Shown piece after piece: positions 9,021 through 24,000 of a stretch of 64,000 nucleotides of DNA. A model generated the notes under the pieces. That model ran no database searches. It was given only the letters and a program-made list of their open reading frames with translations, and had not been told where the DNA came from. The translations under genes and the position numbers were made by a program. Each line of letters begins with the position of its first letter. Positions within the stretch are counted from its first letter, which is position 1. The DNA comes from Lineus longissimus. Lineage: Eukaryota > Nemertea > Pilidiophora > Heteronemertea > Lineidae. The stretch lies in the NCBI RefSeq assembly GCF_910592395.1, contig NC_088318.1, positions 9,362,349 through 9,426,348 on the forward strand, read 5' to 3'.

Positions 9021-12000
9021 ATGGACGCTGGTGAACCAGACATGCAAGATTCGGGTCAGCCATCTGGCTCTGCTGGTCCAAATTGTGCTGTTGGTAAGTA
9101 ACGTTAGACGATTGAAATGACTTTTTACTGAACACCGAAGCTCACGCACGCGGGCTACAGTTGCAATATGACATGCATGATCTGATAGTGAATGAAGCAT
9201 GTGAAGTGCGCAACACATGTAACATGTAGGCCCTACATGTATGTAGGCCTGGTGTATCTAGTCATGCATGCTGCTGCGGGGGGGGGGGGGGGGTGCGGCT
9301 TACTCTATACAATACAAAGTGTAAACCCATGTCCCATGTGCGTTCCAGCCTAAAGTAATAGGCCTGCCTCTCGAGAGCGAGCGCCGTATGGGGCATTTCA
9401 GAAACGTACGCGTTGTGCAAGTTCTCGTAAATTTGCAACGTGTCTCCAGTGTTCTAATTTTAAAATTTTTGGGGGGGGGAGGTACCCCAGAACCCCAACC
9501 CCCTTCGCCTACGGTGGGATGATACCCCCCCCCCCCCCCACCACTGGATGGCTCTACCGGCCCTGATGAGATTCCCCCCTCTCACTCTCAGACCCAACCC
9601 CCGATCAGATGTTCTGCACCGGCAGCGTACAGGGGTGTAGCATGATGTCGCAGCACAATTAAAACGTGATTTTTCATGGTGTATTTTCTACCGATGCCCT
9701 TTTTGACCTTTCCCCTTCTAAATTCAAACCAACCTCGACTGCATCATCAGTCCCGACATTCAGAGTGCACCTTCCTTGTGTGATTCTGCAAATGCCATTA
9801 AAATGATCAAGGGGCCCAGACCCTTGTCTTAAATTTTTTGATCTGTCCATGACTTAAATCATACTCAATGTTGACTTCAGAATAAAAACTGCGTTCAAAT
9901 TCATAGTGATACATGTATCCTTCTTTTTCTTCAGGAAATATGTTTTTATCTCCACATTATGCACGCATTGTATCAACCTTTGTGGAAAATGCAAGGCAAC
10001 TAGCATCTCCGAGGCCATCAACAACCGATACTAGTGGTGCTGCTGTCTCTGCTATCAGTTCGTTGGCTGCAGACTTGTCGCGGGATTTTGCGATGTCTTC
10101 CACAAGATTGCCCCAGAGTCAGCCTAAAAAAAAGAAGAAGACTCCTGGCCGGCCAGCTAGTCATGTCAGGCTGAAGCTGACCTGTTTAGAAAGCCCATCA
10201 GTTACAACCATCCAGCGGCTGAACACGAGAAAGCTGGGGAAGCTTGGGTTTGGTGAGTTTCACTTGATACCAATTTCAAGGTCACAGCTTAAGTAAATTT
10301 GCCGAGACAATCCGAGACGTCTTCACCTTGAGATTAACTTTCCTGGTGTTGCAATGCATGGTGTGATTCGTACCAGTTCATAACTTCTAACTCGAGGCAT
10401 GCAAGGCAGAAAAGGCTGGATATCATTGAAAGATTGCTCAAAAACCTATCTGTACTTATAGAACTTGGTGTTTCCTTAAAACTGTCTGTTTATTTTTTCG
10501 ATTGGCTCATTCAAGGCTGGAGCCTCTTGTGTTGAAATGTACTTGTCTACACCACCCTGGCACTGTCCATTTTTGACTCAATTTACAGGCCACAACAAGA
10601 AAGAAGAGACAAAGTCAGGTCGACTTGGCAGGCAGTTTGCGCTAACCCTGACTGCTGATCAATTTATGGCTGCAATACGCCAGCAGTTCCCTGCTTTGGG
10701 CAGCGCTGAAGTCAAATTGTTCACTGCAAAATCAGGAAAAAAGCTCCTTCCGCTGGTGGGCCTAACACCAGCTGAAATCAAGGCGGAACTGGGCTCAAAG
10801 ACCACTGGAAACGGAGCAACTGTGTATATCCGGTCAGTCCTTAAACTGTCCAATGTTTCTGTGAGTATTTCAAATGATATCAGTTATATAGGAAGGGTCA
10901 GACTATTGGTCATTCATTTGCTCCTCAAATTTGCCCTAAACCAGTTATTATTTGGAGTGCTACAGTACCTGCAGTCTGTGCCCAAAGGTCTTTGTCAGTC
11001 TCTTACCCTGGGATGCCTCATCTTTCTAGATCTATACTATTAAATGCACAGATTTTTCCTGTTGGCTTGGTGATTGTCTGACGTGACCACCATCTGTTGC
11101 CCTGCTCTAACTAGGGTACATATGAATTATGTCATCCACCCTTGCTAAGTTGATGAATTTTTAAAATATGATGTATAATCAATCAAATGGTAATTAATTT
11201 TGCTCATTGTTTTTGCAGGATGCTATTTTGTACCGCGGAGCAAAAGATCCGGAAGAAGATTCTATTGCGAACGTGAGTTAGTTTGTAACCCTTTCAATTT
11301 CATATGCAGTTGTGATGATTCATAAATGAAATGGCCAGGGCCATTGTGCTCACCTCATGTGGAGGAAAGATGGATAAAGAGCATTGTATTGTGTCATGTA
11401 GTGTTAGGTTTGATGTAGGTCCAAGCAATTACAATTTCCCCAAAATGGCCAATTTACAGTACATTCGACCTCTGTGACCTTGAAAAGTAGGTCAAATCAA
11501 AGAAGACCCGGGTAACACATTGAATGGTTGTTAGAATTAGATGTACCTATGATATAAAATTGGTGCCAATCGGGCAAGTCATTACTAGGAATAATGGCAT
11601 TTTGAAGTATTTAGGATTTGGCCCCCTCCCTGGAGGCCAAACGGCAAATCAGATCGCACCAAACTTCGGTACCTGAGATCACCTGACCAAGGGGTACATG
11701 TGTACTTAATTTGTGATCAATAGTCATTGCAGTTAAGAAACGTGCCATAGTTACGGCCTGACAGCGAATTTACGCCATTTGACCTCTGTGACCTTGACAA
11801 GAAGGTCAAATTAAAAACCTGTGTGACATATACTGTATGGTGGTTAGATGTACCCATGATATCAAATTGGTGGCAATCGGGCAAGAAGTTAAGGAATAAT
11901 CACATTTTTAAGGTTTTTGGATTTTGCCCCCTGGTGGTCAAGTGGTGAATCATATTGGACCAAACTTCAGTCCCTGAGATCACCTGACTAAGGGGTAAAT

Positions 12001-15000
12001 GTGTACCAAATTTGGTATCAATAGTCATTGCAGTTTAGAAACGTGCCATCGTTACATCCTAACGGCCAATTTACACCATTTGACCTCTGTGACCTTGAAA
12101 AGGAGGTCAAATCAAAAACCCGGAGGATATATGATGCACCTTTGCTAGAAGTACCTACCATATTTTTTTCAAAATTTCCCGACTACTATTAAGGGAGATA
12201 TTGCATATTTTCACTTTTAACGTTTGGCCCCCTGGTGGCCAAACCATGAAACGAATCGGACCGAAACTTGGTCTCCAAGGTGTCATTACATAAGGGTACA
12301 TGTGTACCAAGTTTCAACTCAATAGCTCTAACAGTTACGAAACGTGCCCTGCTAACGGACGACGACGGACGACGACGACGACGGACGACGGACGCCACGG
12401 TATGGGATAAGCTCACCTCTGCTAAGAGGTGAGCTAAAAAGGGGTTACCCCTATTAAAAACCAACCGCCTGCAATTTTTTCACGAGGCGATAATCAGGCA
12501 ATGAATTGGTTGTTGCTACCCTATGAATATGATGTGCGCTTGTCTCAAAAAAAAGTGAGACTTAGTTAGTTTGGGCCGTAACCCTTCAAATGATTTTAGC
12601 TTTGGAAATATGCTGAGCCACGATTTAACCCATGCTTTCTATTTTTGCAATAATTTTTCTTTCTTTTCAGAATGTTTCTTGTCCACATTCCACTGACAGG
12701 ACCGGGTCTGAAGCCAGTACCGTTACCAATTCTACAGCAAGTTTCAGCCAAGAGATGTCAGAGCACAATGAGCCTGTTGTGAGTATGCTTTGGCTATCTG
12801 TCTGAAACATTGTTGCCAAGTTGAGTCATTCTATTCTATTGCCACATGTAGCATGACTGGTGCTGAGTTTTGTGTTCCAGTTTAGGTTCAGTATGAGAAT
12901 TTTTAGCTGAGATTTTTTTACCGATCTAATTCTGTAGATTTTGACTTTTGAGGAAAAGATTCAATGCTTATTCACATGTACAATGCAACAGACCTCAATC
13001 ACTAATCTAATCTGTAGACTCTTACATCAAATATGTAGGGCGAGCGCTTACATTTCTGCCAATGGGTGTAAGGAGCAACTAAAGGTAGTTTGTTGATACT
13101 TACCTTACCATTTTGTCAATTGCAGTGCAGTGATTGTGGCAGAACCAAGGTTGCCAATTCTTGTTTGAATTGCATTCAAAATATGGAGTACGAAGCATCC
13201 TTGGCGACTGATCAGAGAAAGGTTAGTACAATGTAGTTCAATGGTGATACTGGAAGGGCGGCAACTTCAGGCGCACGTACCTAGGGGCTTAGGTTCACCT
13301 TGAAATTTTGCACAGATGGTGTGGACATATGCAGCATTTTATTTGATTTATAAAATTTACAAATAGCAGTGAGTGCTATTCAGCAATGTTTTAAATCTGA
13401 TCAACTAATTCCCCTTGCCACACTCGGAAACAGTTTTGTCATGCTCTGGCACTACCTGTGGGTTATTGATCAACATTAGCTATTTTTAACAATTGGGTTG
13501 CCATATTATGCAACCTATACTATGCAGAACTTTGCATCTGTCATCCAATGCTATTAGGTCACTTTTTCTATTTTTGGTCGTCGCCAGACTACCCTTATTT
13601 TCAGTCTGGAGATTTGGTGTGAAATTTTGTTCCCCTCAGAACTCAGGCATTTCACCATGGATCTTAACGAAATTTGGGGGTAGTTTTTGTAGGGTTGGAG
13701 GGTGTGCGCGTTTAACATTCAGCGTCGGGGGTGCTTTGTGGGGGGTGCAGCGCCCCTTTTTCTGAAAAAAAGGGGGGTAAAAAATAATCAAAAATCGTTT
13801 AAAAATCAACGATCGGGAAATTCCAAAATCTGTTCCCAAGGAATTGTGGGGAAGGTTGTCAGCTTTATTGTGATGAATTTTCAGAGGATTTGAAGCAAAA
13901 CTGAGGGAGGGCCCTACTTGCGGTGTTTTTTGTCGAAAAATCAACAACTGCGAAAAACCTCATCTCCAGGTGACCTACATACACAGCAACATTAGTATAA
14001 ATGTATAGGCCGTTGTCACCTGGGGATCTTGCCCGCTGTATGGCCGCTTGGACAGTCGGTAAAGAAGCCTTTTTCTAGCGAAATTACGCAGTGCCAATCA
14101 AAACTATCATCAGTTTTATGTCAGATAGATTATTTTTAGCTCAGCTGACAAGCTGAGCTAGTCCTATAGCTAAGTGATTGGTTTGTCCTTCCATCCTGCC
14201 ATCCATCCATTTTGGGCATTTTTTAAACGTACAACCCAGGCACTTCAAATCTGGTCTAATTTATAAGCACCGCATGAAACGTTGTTATGAAAAAAATTTG
14301 TGCGATTCGACTCAAAATCAGCCCCCCAGGTGGCAAAATGCATAAATCACAAAACAATTTTTTGCCACTTTATTCAAGCAGAAAGAAGCTTGAAATAAAG
14401 TTGAAGAGGTCTGCTTTATATAGGGGTTTTAATGTAAAATAGGTTAGTGTCGATTTATATTACCAGCTGGCGGTAGTGAGCAAAAATGTCGTTTGACCAA
14501 ATTTATTTAAGCTTGATTTGAATTTCCCGCTCTTGTATGACTCCGAAGGTTGTGGGTTCCAATCCCACTTCGGGTCAAATTTTTTATTTTTTTTATTTTT
14601 ACTTTTTTCACTTGTATATTACATTTTCTTTACTTTTTTTGATAATTTGATGGGCGGCCATCTTGGATTTTTTTTTGTCGACATTTTAAAGCTTTTGTTA
14701 TATCCAGAGTGTCTCAAATGTTTTGGGTGGTGTGCAGTAAGTCCATGAAGTCTCCTTTACATAATATCACCTAGGTTTTTGATTTGACCTTCTTTTCAAG
14801 GTCAGCCACAGCACTTAGATTTGGCATTTTTTGTCGTTATTTAAAAGTTGTTTTACTCTGGTATGTTTGCCTGATATAGACATTACGGTCAACAAAATTG
14901 AGGTTGAAAGCGTTTCCATGTTTTCAGCTGAGCGCCAGGCCCTTGGGCCTCTTGTTGAAGAGATACAATAATGTGACATCATATATCTGTCTATTAATTC

Positions 15001-18000
15001 CATAATCAAGGGGAGAAGTTGGCTGATCGATACTAGCGAAGCGCGATTGGTTGGCCGCCATAATTAATGCAAATGTTGTGAGCGCGGGAATTTTGAATTT
15101 TATTACTGGATTGCTCTCGTTGATCGTAACTTGGGCCAGAAAAATACATCTCCTCCTTGAGCTTTGCGTCAAATTATCTGAAAATTAATGACAATAAAGC
15201 TGACAACCTTGGTTGGTGCATGGTGGGCATCTCTGGTCAATGCTGAAAGCCAGAATCCTACCACATCTTCACAGCCTTTCGCAGTGCCCATCCAAAATCA
15301 ACCTAACCTACAACCAAATTAAAGCAACGACCATTTCCAGCGTCCTAGCTTGTATATTTAGGCAGGCTCTCATGATATCACTATAAAGAGTTTTCTCTAA
15401 CAACTTATTTGTTGTTTCAAAAGTTTGGTGTCGTCATGATCAACGTTGTAAATGGTGTCACCGAACTCATTTTTGCAGGAAAACAAACAAGGCTCATGAA
15501 AATTTTTAAAGGTTGCCATATGCTTTCTCTGGGCTAACTTTTGATAATTTTCTTTCCTGTTGGAATTGTAGGATCAAGAAAGAGAGGAAGCTGCAGCTTT
15601 AGCAGAAGCAGCAGATAAGGTAAATAAACTATTCAACAAACATCCTCTTGCAACGCAACCGGGGTATAAAAGGCTGAGAAAACAGGTCCACCTTATCATT
15701 TGCTGCTTGAGCATCAACCGGAGAGCTTCTCACAGTGCATCATGTGGTGCATTATGGCACTATGCATTGGCAAGCTACCTGGATGAGTCATCACCCCATC
15801 AGACTGATGGGATGTTGCATCTTTAAATGTTTCAAACAAAGACATCAATATAAGTGTTATATCTCCTTATGCAGGTACGACAAGAAAGGCGCAATCGTCA
15901 TGATACGAGGGTGATCAACTTGGGTCAAGGAACTTTTCCCGTCAAGGTGAAAATGCCCGGAGACAACGAGACATTGTGCAGACTTCTGCCACATGAAAGT
16001 TTAGGTGTAAGTAATGCTGAATTGAAAATCATATTTGCCCTGACGTTTGCTCATTATAGGCCCCAGATCCCAGTCTGGGGACTATATTGAGATCACTGGA
16101 GACTGGAGTTCTGTTCTGTTATTTTCTTCCACCAACACATTTGTTGCGCGAGTTCAGCAAAACAGCTAAATACACAAGAAATCAATCACCATTACATCAT
16201 CAAACTTAATTCTATCCATGGACTATCGCAAAAGGATTTTCTAAATGCCGATGATTTCGGTGCTTTTGAAGCAAGTGCTGAAAATTAATAACCACTTCCT
16301 GGGGACTATCAAATTTGCTACCAGCAAATTTCGAAATTCTAGTTAGTATTGTATCTTGAGGCAATGACATTGGAGAGATGTTGTGTTTAATTCATGATAG
16401 TGTCGTTTCAAAATTGTGTAAACAAATTGTTACAGTCAAGTGTTCATCATGACAACCACTTTTCTTACCTGATTCACTTAAAAACAGTGCACAGCATTTA
16501 AAACTGGACTTTGAATAATGATGGTACCATAGGAAAAGACCTAACTATCAAGCACACCATCTGCTGGTTTAGTTTGCCAACCTGACAAAATGCTTGAAAA
16601 AAGTTCTGAAATTCTACCATTTAGCCTACAAAAGACAGAACAAGTCCCGGCTTTGTTAGGCCTATGTATATTGCTTTGTAATGTCGGTGCTTGGTACGAG
16701 CCGTCAAAGGCAGCAGTAAATTTCAACTAAAAGACTACAAAATAGATCCTAGACTTTTCATGATTCATAACAATTTTCTCATCATGTGTCCTCCACCACC
16801 AGGTACTGGTAGATTTCATCGGGGGGGCATGAAGACTCAACAATTGAGTTTACGATGGTCATGCCAGGACTTGCAATACCCTCCAGTCTTGCTGAGGAGC
16901 TGCCAGAACAGCGCCTCTCTGACCTGGGCATTACAGGCCCTGTTATAATCCATGTGTTATGGAGAGAGTCCGAAGTAAGTAAATAAAATGTTTCAGCTGA
17001 TAGTTTCATTTAGGCTTTGGTCGTTTTCGCTCTGTATAACTGCGTTTGCTTTGACTGTGACTTATGCATTTGCAGTGTTTTTTGTACCTTCAATCTGACT
17101 CCAATCACTGCCTCTCTTGCTCATGGTGAGTCCATCGGAGAGGTGATAGTATTTCATGGTGGAGTGTCCGTTGTCATCATCCTTTAGTAAGGCATGTTTG
17201 TAACTACTGGAGCTTTTGACTTGATACATACCTCCTCCTATTCAGTGACATCTGGGACAGGATTTCGGTGAGGTTCAATATTTTAACCTGAATGTGGCCC
17301 TATGTAATGAAACCTTACAGGCTAGATTTCAGATGTGTTTAATTTCTAATAAGGCAACTAGGTGGTTGAAATCAGAATAATTGTGGCTAAAAAAGTTATA
17401 ATTCTTAATCTTTTTATTCAGGAACACTCTGCCGGCCCATCAACATCACAGTCAAGGACTGAGGAATCGGGATCAACTCGTGTATGTATCAATTTTTGGC
17501 CAGCAGCTTCAGCGACTTGCTGGTTCGAGTTTCCTACAGCGCTTGTCACAACTTGAGTAGCTGTACTTTGACGCACATACGTCAAAGATGGTTTGTTCTA
17601 ATCATTCACTCGTTACTCCCAAATCAGTCTAATTTTGAAAGTCGAGAACTGACTCTTCCACTGTCTCTCGTGCTCATGGTGGTTCCAACAGCATTATTTT
17701 GTTCCTCTGTCTACGTACAATTAGTACTATCATTTTAAAAAGGGTTTATTCAACTTTTTCAGGAAGACTCTGCCCGCCCGCCTGCCAGCCCATCAACATC
17801 ACAGTCGAGGACTGAGGAATCGGGATCAACTCCTGTATGTATCAATTTTTGGCCAGCAGCTTCAGCAACTTTTTGGTTCGAGTTTCATGTGATGTGCTCA
17901 AACAGTGTAACTGTCCTTTGCTATTGATTATATACATGTACTTTCATGAAAATAGTCGCGCTGACGGCGTTTGATTATGTTGCATTGTAATATAATGACA

Positions 18001-21000
18001 GGGTAATCTGTACTTGGATTTTGGAGTGTAGAGGGGACTCATGCATTCTAAAGTAATTAAGAATGCATTTCTACTATATAAGTAGCAAAGAGCAGAATAG
18101 ATATTTGAAGGCATAAAACATGTTCTGAATAATAGGTTCTGCTGAACCAGAAGAACAAAAATATTTCAGTAAAATGGCAGAAGTGCAGCGGTATGTTGTG
18201 AGTCAGGTGTCCCTGTTTCTATTCCAGGATTCTACAGACCGAGAACCAAACATGCCAGTAATTTCTCATAGACGTTTAGTGGTGAGCTTTAAGGTTTTCT
18301 TGCTGTATTCTTAAGCCTAGCAGAATAAACTCTTTGTTTATGGTTGCCCAACTGACCCTTTTAAAAAGCCTTCTATTTGTTTGGGTGTGTGGGACAGGTC
18401 CCAGGAAATGTGCAAAAAAAGTACTTGATAATCCAAAAGTTTCTAAACTGCAGTATCAGTGATTACTCTAGTTCCAATTGAGCAGATATGACATTGAATC
18501 ACCAAAAGATCATGACAATGATACCGTTTTATCAGCCTTCTACTCTCTAAACACCAGATTCAGGGGAATTCATGTTAACGGCCTGGCCTCGCTTCAGTTT
18601 CAAATTGGTGAAACACTTTTCTCGTCTTTGCAGAATGTTGATAGCAATAGTATGGAAGGGATTAGACCTGATGGCTCTTCATCGAATATGGATGTTGATA
18701 TGTAGGTACTTCCTTTTTGTTTATTTGTTGTTATGTAGCTCTCATGGGGGAGCTTAAGTCGTCAATCATATCTTGTCCAGCGCCTGTCGTTTGATATCGG
18801 CGGTGTGGTGTGGAAAGACTGATTACAAAGAGTCACGATTCGACTCTCGTTTGTGGCTTCATTCCAGCTGATAGTAGCGTGCATGTACGGGTTGAAATTA
18901 AATTAATTAGTTTTGATTGATACTACCAGTTGGCGTTACTGAGCAGAAATCTGTGTTGACCTAGTTTACACTCGACTTGAATTTCTTGCTCCTGTATGAC
19001 TCTGAAGGTTGCGGATTCCAATCCCACTTAGGGCAAATTTTATATATAATTTAGTTTTACTTTTTTCACTTGTACAGTAGAACTCGCGTAAGTCGGCATC
19101 GTATAACCCGTCACTGTGCATAAGTCGGTGGCACCCGCCAGAAAGTCCCAACTTCATCTAACGTTAATTTCATTAAAAATGTGCGTACAACTCGTCATAC
19201 CTGTAAGTCGTCATCAAAATCTTAGTCCCGAGGGTGCCGACTTACGCGAGTTCTACTGTACATGTGTCTTATCCTTTCTTTAGGTTTTTGGCAGTAAAAC
19301 CGCAGTGTCCGTTGTCGTATCATGTTTCAAAAACAGTGGCACGTTTCTTAACTGCTCAGCCTATGAACTTGAAAGTTTGTACACAGGACCCCCTAGGTCA
19401 GATGACCAGTGACACTAAATTTCGGTCCGATCTGGTTCTCAACTTTGCATGTTCTTGTTCTGTTCTTTCAATTACTAGTACCGTCTCAATTCATGTATTT
19501 TCCAGTTTTGAAGGGACTGACGAATTTGAGGCTCTTGCGCACCACGTCACAGCGCCAGAGAAGATAAGGACAGCAGAGGAACTGCTCCTCTCCTTTCAGG
19601 ATCAATATCGAGAAAAGAACCCTGATCTCAAACAAGCTATCATCATTGATAGGGAGGATGTGTTTGAGAGCGCAGTCATGGGGCTTGAAGACAGCAGCAA
19701 CTTCAACTTTCGATTTCAACCAGTGGTAGAATTCGCCGGGGAAATGGGTGTGGATCTTGGAGGACCAAGACGGGAGTTTTTCAGGTTTGTTCATTTTTCA
19801 CAGATGTACATGTGTATGCCTACACAAGAAGGCATTTTAGATTCAACCAGGTTTAATTGCAAGGCGGCCTACTTACTTTAACACTTTGGGTCCGCAGTAT
19901 TCAGAACACAAGCCATAGAATATTGAAGAAAATTAGACAATTGTACACATTCTGTCCTTGAACAAGGTGTGAGGTTTTGCACAACAACCGCAGGATGGCA
20001 AGGTTTTCATGCCAAAGACCATCACTCGAGTGCAGTGCACAATTTTTGTGGTGAAATTTGATGTGCCATTTTTCTCACATTACAGTCTGCTGATGAAGGA
20101 CATCCTCCTTCATCAGGACCTTTTCGAAGGAAATGTTGAGAGAAGGGCGTTCTCCCTCAACATCGCCAAATTGGAGGAGAAGGCTTATTTCCAGGCAGGC
20201 CAGTTTACTGCATGGAGCCTTCTCCATGGTGGTGCTGGCCTGGGACTTCTCTCCAAAAAGGTTTGGCGCCTCATGTGTGGAGACGTCCTGGAAAACCCAG
20301 AGGATTTCGAAGACTTACCTGATCCCGAGGCATTCGTCCTTCTGCAGAAAGTAAGTGCAGTTTATTGTTGTGGTTTTCTTTCAGAATTCAATGTTGGCTA
20401 AGTCTGTAGCTGGTACCATGGCTTAGCAGGTAGTGCTAGTTCATTCTGGATTCTGTAGAGATGCTTCTTGGAGTATCTCTCACCCTGCATAAAATGCCGA
20501 TCTAGTGTGGGCTAACTTGCGGGTCAAGACTGGTACTTTGTTTAAGGAATTGATTCTGAAATGGAGTTATAGGTCTCCTATCTAAATGCGCGGTTGGAGC
20601 TAAATCTTAACACTAAAAACAGTTTATCTCAACCCGAAGTGTTTAAGACCATGAATACCGACACTGACTATCAAGTTCTCTTTTCTAAAACATCTCAAAT
20701 TGAACAAATGTTTTTTCACTCCTTCCTTCCACATTTATTTTAACCAACCCAGGGCAAGGCAGTCTGTTTGCCTGCATCGTAACCGCTGAATTCAAAACGA
20801 GACTCTGTATGCACATTGTTCATTTATATTCTTGTGAAAATTGCCAAAATGTTTCTTCATCCCACAGCCTTGTTTGTGTTTGTAGATGAAAGATTGTGAA
20901 AGAGATGAAGATTTTAAGAAGATTTGCCATGAGCATGTAGTCTTTTTGATGGGGATCGGCTGCCAAGAAGCAGCAGTTGTGGTTGGGCTGAGCCAGAGAA

Positions 21001-24000
21001 GAGGGCTGATGAAAAATATCACCACATACTTTCTATACTACAGGTATGTTTCAAGGTTGGCAAACAACTCAATGCTTTTACCATTAGTTACAGTTATCAG
21101 GAGGTTGTCTTTGCCACAGCTCAGCATGCTGGCCAAATGAGGCTCTGATTGCTAGTTGAGAATGTTGTCTGTTAATGGCTTTCAAGTATTAAAACCAATA
21201 TGATAACAAGTAAATTTGTTCTAATATTTTGGCAAAACCAAGGCAGCAGCTGAGGTTTTGGGCAAGAATACGGCTGTTTACTGATAACCGATAGCCGTAA
21301 CCATGAATGTTTCCTATCTTCTCTAAAACTGAGTGTTTATTTCAACAGGGTGAAACCAGCCCTAGATCAGTTCATCCAGGGCCTACAGTCGATCGGGGGT
21401 CTTTTCGACCTGATGATGAAAAACCCTGAGGGTTTTTGCAGTGTCATGTGCGGAGAGAAGGAATCTCTGACCCGTCAGAAATTGAGGGCCCTTCTCTCCA
21501 TAAGTTTTTCGAAGGACAAGACGAGGAAGAAAGATGAGGGAACAGCTATCTACCTGTTCGAGGTCTTCCTCAAGAAATGCGAGGGTGAGCTATTTTTAGC
21601 TCAGCTGACAAAGTCAGCGGAGCTAGTAGAATAGCTGTTCAAATGGTGTCCGTCCTGCAATCCATCCATCTAGGGACCCATCTGTGGACAAAATTGGACA
21701 TTTCTGATTGGGAAGGCCTAGCCACTTCGTTGACGGTGCTAAATTAGGAGTTGCCCAAGGTGAACTCAAAAAACGAAAAATCAGCGCGATCCGACCTGTA
21801 TTAAGAGAATGAGGTCATTTCGCGTGTAGATTTCTTTCCCTTTTTACCTCGGTCCACAGAGCAAATATTGTTTTCAAATGTGGCTGAATATTTTTTAATA
21901 TTTTTTCATTTTTTACTTTTAATGGAATTAATATGGTTTTCACCGCCAGTTGGCGCTGCAGGCACATTGACTGAATTTTGGCGATTTCAAATTTGGCGGT
22001 GGCTCAACTTTTTGCAAGCAGTGCCGCTGATTGGCCGATCGATAGAAGAGATGCCACCATTTAAAAATGGCGGTAGTCGCTGCTTCAATGAAGATGAGTG
22101 AACTTTCTCATGTTCAATCGGTTGATACTCTTTTAATCAACATGACCATGTACCTGAAATTTGTTTAGGTACTGAAAAGAGTCTATATAATTCAGATTTA
22201 TCGATAGTTTTTTATAATATTGCGGAAATTTTGTGCACAAATTAGCGAAATTTGGTGCTCGTCTCATGTCATTTTAGAGCGAGAAATTTGTTTCCGTCGA
22301 TCTCTACCACTGAAAAATCGCTTGCATAGCTTCGAATTTTTGTGAAAATAAGTATCTGAACTTGGTTTCAAATAGTCTAGAGAGTTACCTTTGTGGTGAT
22401 ACATATGGTATGTGATAAATATTTGTGGAATTTGTGAAATTCGGTTTTCAAACGTGCCGATGATGCAAGCGATCTCGCGTGAATTTTGCAAGTCCTGATA
22501 TGTCGACCGGGTGTCAAAAATCACTCGCCTAAATTCAATTCAAAGATCAAAAATAATATCTGAACTTAGTTTCAAATAGCCTACGCAATTATCATTTCGG
22601 TGATATATAATGCATGCATGTAATAATTGATTAATCTGCCTAAAACGCGCTATTAAAACGGCGAAAGATCGTGATAAACACTCTGGTGGCGGTCGCACTA
22701 AATAACGACCGGTAGGGCCCGGCGTCTGGCGGAGAAAAAAAGGTAGCGGCCGGAGGTTGAAACGGGATTTTTATGCACTTTTAACTGTATATATATGTTG
22801 TTTGGATGTGTTTCTAACAGTTCTGTAACTTTGATGACCAAGCTTGCGTGAAATTGATGCTTGTTTATGGACTGCGCTAGCGACCGGAGAATTCGCCGTC
22901 GGCCATTTTGGCTACGGTCCCTGAGATGTTGTGGTTGGCAATTTTGCAACAAATTTCGCCATTTAGGCTACGTTTGTTTACAATTATTTTGAAAGTCACA
23001 TTATGACATCGTAGTATGAATTCCACTGCAGTTTCGTTACGCAGCAATGCTCATGTTTTTGGTTTGCAATCCTGTACTGTCTGTACACTGCGCTGTGCAT
23101 GGCTGTACTGTAGCTGTAAAAAAGACAAAAACCATAGCCTAGCCCTATAGGACAGGCTTAGAGTATAACTCAACAAACAGGCCCTCATGATTCATTTGAT
23201 GGACACCTTATTTGATAGTACCTCATCATTAAGTCCACTAGATCCTGTTCTGTCACATGTCGTAGACGATAGACAATTTTCAAAATGTAGTACACCACTC
23301 GCTCATCTTTAAGCCCAGCTCTCGGCTCACATCATGTGGGCACGGTTGGCTGTTGAGTGTTATGGTTCAGTCTGTGAGACTAATTTAAAGAGGTTACACT
23401 TTTATTTTGAATTGGAAAACAGCCCACAGGACTGACTTTTCACTGAGTAATAAGTGTGCCCTTCGAAGGTAAAGTCTCTTTCTGGATTTGCTTCCATAGA
23501 TGCCTTGTTCAGGATATCATCTGACCGATGCCTGATCAAGCACAGACTGTATCCGGTGGTGTACATTTCCCCGTCTATGTCACCCTTTTTTATTCAGTCA
23601 GTGTTAATTTCTCTTCTCTTTTTTTACAGATTAACTGTTGTTGGTTATTACAAGAGGAGTCGTTGGCACATTTCAAGTCCAGGAAAGCACTTGCTGTTCC
23701 CACATTCAGAGTGAGGTGTGCTTACTCGTTTTACTGCTTTCCATTCCCGGAGAGCGTTATCAAATATCTGCTGCAAGGCAACAAATATCTGCCGCAAGGC
23801 GCTTCAAATATCTGCCGAAAGGCATCAAATATCTGCCGCACCAATAAAGTTCATTTTGTTAACCAACTCTTTATCTTCTTTTCTTCACATACAAAAAAGA
23901 CTGTCCCAAACATTTGGCTGCATCCACTTCATCAATGTCCAGACAACAGTCGGTTCATTTGACCATTGTAAAGCACCAGGCCCCACCTCACAAAATACAC

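Noticed and set aside
10861-11043. Frame continuing beyond HECT exon 3
   Set aside because: A GTGAGT donor at 10861 joins in phase to exon 4; the read-through peptide is hydrophobic intron translation.
11329-12440. CRISPR-like or satellite array
   Set aside because: The ~300-bp modules are long and diverged, with no short identical repeats; clear element ends explain them.
13493-13947. Frames on both strands around 13.5-13.9 kb
   Set aside because: Complementary G/C- and T/A-rich frames in a HECT intron, with no splice support.
19234-19505. Upstream part of the 215-codon frame before HECT exon 14
   Set aside because: The acceptor TTTTCCAG at 19498-19505 fits the phase of exon 13; sequence before it is MITE and intron.
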